From Peptococcaceae bacterium (lineage in GTDB: Bacteria > Bacillota > DSM-12270 > Thermacetogeniales > Thermacetogeniaceae), in NCBI GenBank assembly GCA_003160265.1, contig PLQY01000058.1:10409-17220 (forward strand): a stretch of DNA of 6,812 nucleotides, given 5' to 3'. How positions within the stretch are numbered: the stretch's first letter is position 1; each line of letters opens with the position of its first letter. A program made the translations under genes and the position numbers. Positions 5,823 through 6,812 of this stretch are shown here, piece after piece. The notes under the pieces are model-generated. The model saw nothing but the letters and a program-made list of their open reading frames with translations, did no database searches and was not told where the DNA came from.

Positions 5823-6311
5823 ATGGATGTCGAGGTGAGAATACGAGGACTGGTGATGGATCCAGCCACCAGCATGCCCATTGTGGTGCTCAAAGACGTC
5901 GCCTCCGAGACGGTCATGCCTATCTGGGTCGGCATCTTCGAGGCCAACGCCATCGCCCTTGAAATAGAGAAGGTGGCCGCGCCTCGCCCCATGACCCATG
6001 ACCTGACGCGAAACCTCATCCGTCACTTGAATGCGCAGCTGGAACGTATTGTGATTTCAGAACTTAGGGACGAAACCTTCTTCGCGATGCTGTGGCTCCG
6101 GCAAGGGGATGAGGCGGTATGCATCGACGCCCGGCCATCGGACGCCATCGCTTTGGCGTTGCGCGCGGATTGTCCCATCTACGTCACCGAGCAGGTGATG
6201 CAGACCGCTAAGCTGAACACCTCCGGGCCGCCCGAAGGCCCCACGGCCGAGCAGTTGCGCGGCTGGCTGGAGGGTCTGAACGACGAGGACCTGGGTCGCT
6301 ACAAGATGTAA
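5823..6311 (+). CDS. Bifunctional nuclease family protein (BFN/DUF151)
   Basis: The product is 162 residues, soluble and cytoplasmic, with one BFN (DUF151) domain spanning about residues 1-135. Family features visible are the opening MDVEVRIRGLVMDPATSMPI, then VVLKD, the conserved PIWVGIFEANAIALEIE block, and the RPSDAIALALRADCPIYV segment. The family includes Thermotoga maritima TM0160, whose structure is known, and plant proteins reported to cut both DNA and RNA; the biological substrate in bacteria is unsettled. The C-terminal UVR motif of some homologues is absent, and the protein ends in an acidic tail (NDEDLGRYKM). It follows miaB by 184 bases on the same strand, beyond a terminator. 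As far as I recall, the two genes are neighbours in several clostridial genomes, so a role alongside RNA metabolism is possible but only inferred from position. Confidence 0.9.
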   Translation: MDVEVRIRGLVMDPATSMPIVVLKDVASETVMPIWVGIFEANAIALEIEKVAAPRPMTHDLTRNLIRHLNAQLERIVISELRDETFFAMLWLRQGDEAVCIDARPSDAIALALRADCPIYVTEQVMQTAKLNTSGPPEGPTAEQLRGWLEGLNDEDLGRYKM

Positions 6312-6345
6312 ACTGCCCGGTCGCTCCGCAGGATCAGCCGTCAGA

Positions 6346-6383
6346 AGTCCTCACTCCAGGAGGGGTAGTTCTGGAGTGAGACT
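6346..6383 (+). repeat. Strong inverted repeat downstream of the nuclease gene
   Basis: CTCACTCCAG (6350-6359) is a perfect 10-bp match to CTGGAGTGAG (6371-6380) with an 11-base loop. The stem can extend by AGT/ACT (6346-6348 with 6381-6383) if one C is bulged. It starts 35 bases past the stop, where a terminator is expected, but no T tract follows (GGCGTTGCG). It may be a processing or mRNA-stabilising hairpin, or a terminator lacking the usual tail. Confidence 0.55.
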
Positions 6384-6478
6384 GGCGTTGCGTTGGCGGG
6401 GAATCCACCTCTGGCATTGAAGGCGTTCTAAAGGTGAACGGCGATCTTGCACTCGGCGTTTAGTTTACAGAATATCCG
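6384..6478. other. Intergenic spacer, nothing recognised
   Basis: I see no open frame, promoter or repeat of note. Just beyond it, on the minus strand, the bases around 6471-6490 can form an 8-bp stem with one G-T wobble and a four-base loop that spans the TAA of the short reverse-strand frame. Confidence 0.35.
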
Positions 6479-6673
6479 TTATCGGACATTGCAGTACTCT
6501 GCGAACCGCTGCCAGGATTCCTCAAATCGGACCAACCTGAAAGCAACTGAAATGAAATCAGCCAGATGTAGCAGCCTATGAGACTCTTCACGTTCCCGAA
6601 TCCCCCATTGAGAGTCGCGAATCTTCAGAGTCCTTGCAATCCCGTTGGGAAGATTCCCGCGGATTTCCCTCAT
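6479..6673 (-). CDS. Possible short hypothetical protein or coding remnant
   Basis: From ATG 6673 on the minus strand 64 codons run to a TAA at 6479-6481. The sequence is protein-like but unrecognised: basic, with LLHLADFISVAFRLVRFEES as a hydrophobic to amphipathic middle. The same frame stays open upstream of the ATG through the tRNA 3' end to the window edge, about 110 codons in all, including TSPWLQSGSEVAIDQLRRA. That suggests either chance openness or a remnant with a lost start. The sequence before the ATG (AGAAGAG, two bases away) is a poor ribosome binding site. There is no family assignment. Confidence 0.25.
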   Translation of the reverse strand: MREIRGNLPNGIARTLKIRDSQWGIREREESHRLLHLADFISVAFRLVRFEESWQRFAEYCNVR

Positions 6674-6779
6674 CGCTCTTCTGAGCTGGTCAATGGCGAC
6701 TTCCGAGCCGCTCTGTAACCAGGGGCTTGTGAAAGATTTCGCAAGTTCGCCGTTAATTTTGTAAGTTGTTGATTCTAAA

Positions 6780-6812
6780 TGGTGGGCGAGGCGGGGATCG
6801 AACCCACAACCC
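6780..6812 (-). tRNA. 3' part of a tRNA gene, cut by the right window edge
   Basis: On the minus strand the end of the window reads as a T arm and acceptor 3' strand. The T stem GTGGG pairs with CCCGC (one wobble) around the loop TTCGATC. The acceptor strand CTCGCCC, discriminator A and an encoded CCA (6782-6780) follow. The anticodon lies outside the window, so the isotype cannot be named. The 5' acceptor strand should be close to GGGCGAG. Confidence 0.88.

Noticed and set aside
1..6812. CRISPR array, toxin-antitoxin pair or defence system
   Set aside because: There are no regularly spaced direct repeats and no gene pair of the right size and spacing; the intact genes are all assigned to other families.

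Overview
The window looks like chromosome from an anaerobic, endospore-former-type Firmicute of the Clostridia, probably a relative of Peptococcaceae such as Desulfotomaculum, Pelotomaculum or Moorella. This is inferred from four things: Gram-positive style Shine-Dalgarno sites (including GGAGGTGA and GGGAGGA), a cell-wall protein anchored by three SLH domains, a CoA-disulfide-reductase/rhodanese fusion of a kind common in anaerobes, and a miaB gene next to a bifunctional-nuclease (DUF151) gene. No species call is possible from sequence alone.

Layout, left to right. Positions 1-272 hold a decayed minus-strand coding remnant with no start codon and at least two apparent frameshifts. A plus-strand flavoprotein disulfide reductase with a C-terminal rhodanese domain follows (296-1975). 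The convergent interval 1976-2249 carries a second small minus-strand remnant, a long inverted repeat and two terminator-like hairpins. The minus-strand SLH protein (2250-3503) has a signal peptide, two extracellular beta-sandwich-like modules and three SLH repeats. Between it and miaB, about 800 bases hold the C-terminal part of a broken plus-strand DDE transposase (3758-4131) and then an extended -10 promoter. miaB (4307-5638) ends at a clear intrinsic terminator, and the bifunctional nuclease gene (5823-6311) follows. The last 500 bases contain a strong hairpin, a doubtful short minus-strand reading frame and the 3' end of a minus-strand tRNA cut by the window edge.

The intact genes do not form one pathway. 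The oxidoreductase is probably a stand-alone thiol/persulfide redox enzyme, the SLH protein is a surface component, and miaB modifies tRNA. The nuclease may be part of a conserved chromosomal neighbourhood with miaB. The left two thirds shows clear signs of rearrangement: three separate coding remnants sit in the gaps around intact genes. I do not see a convincing new multi-gene system. The most useful observations are the remnants that a start-to-stop ORF search misses.
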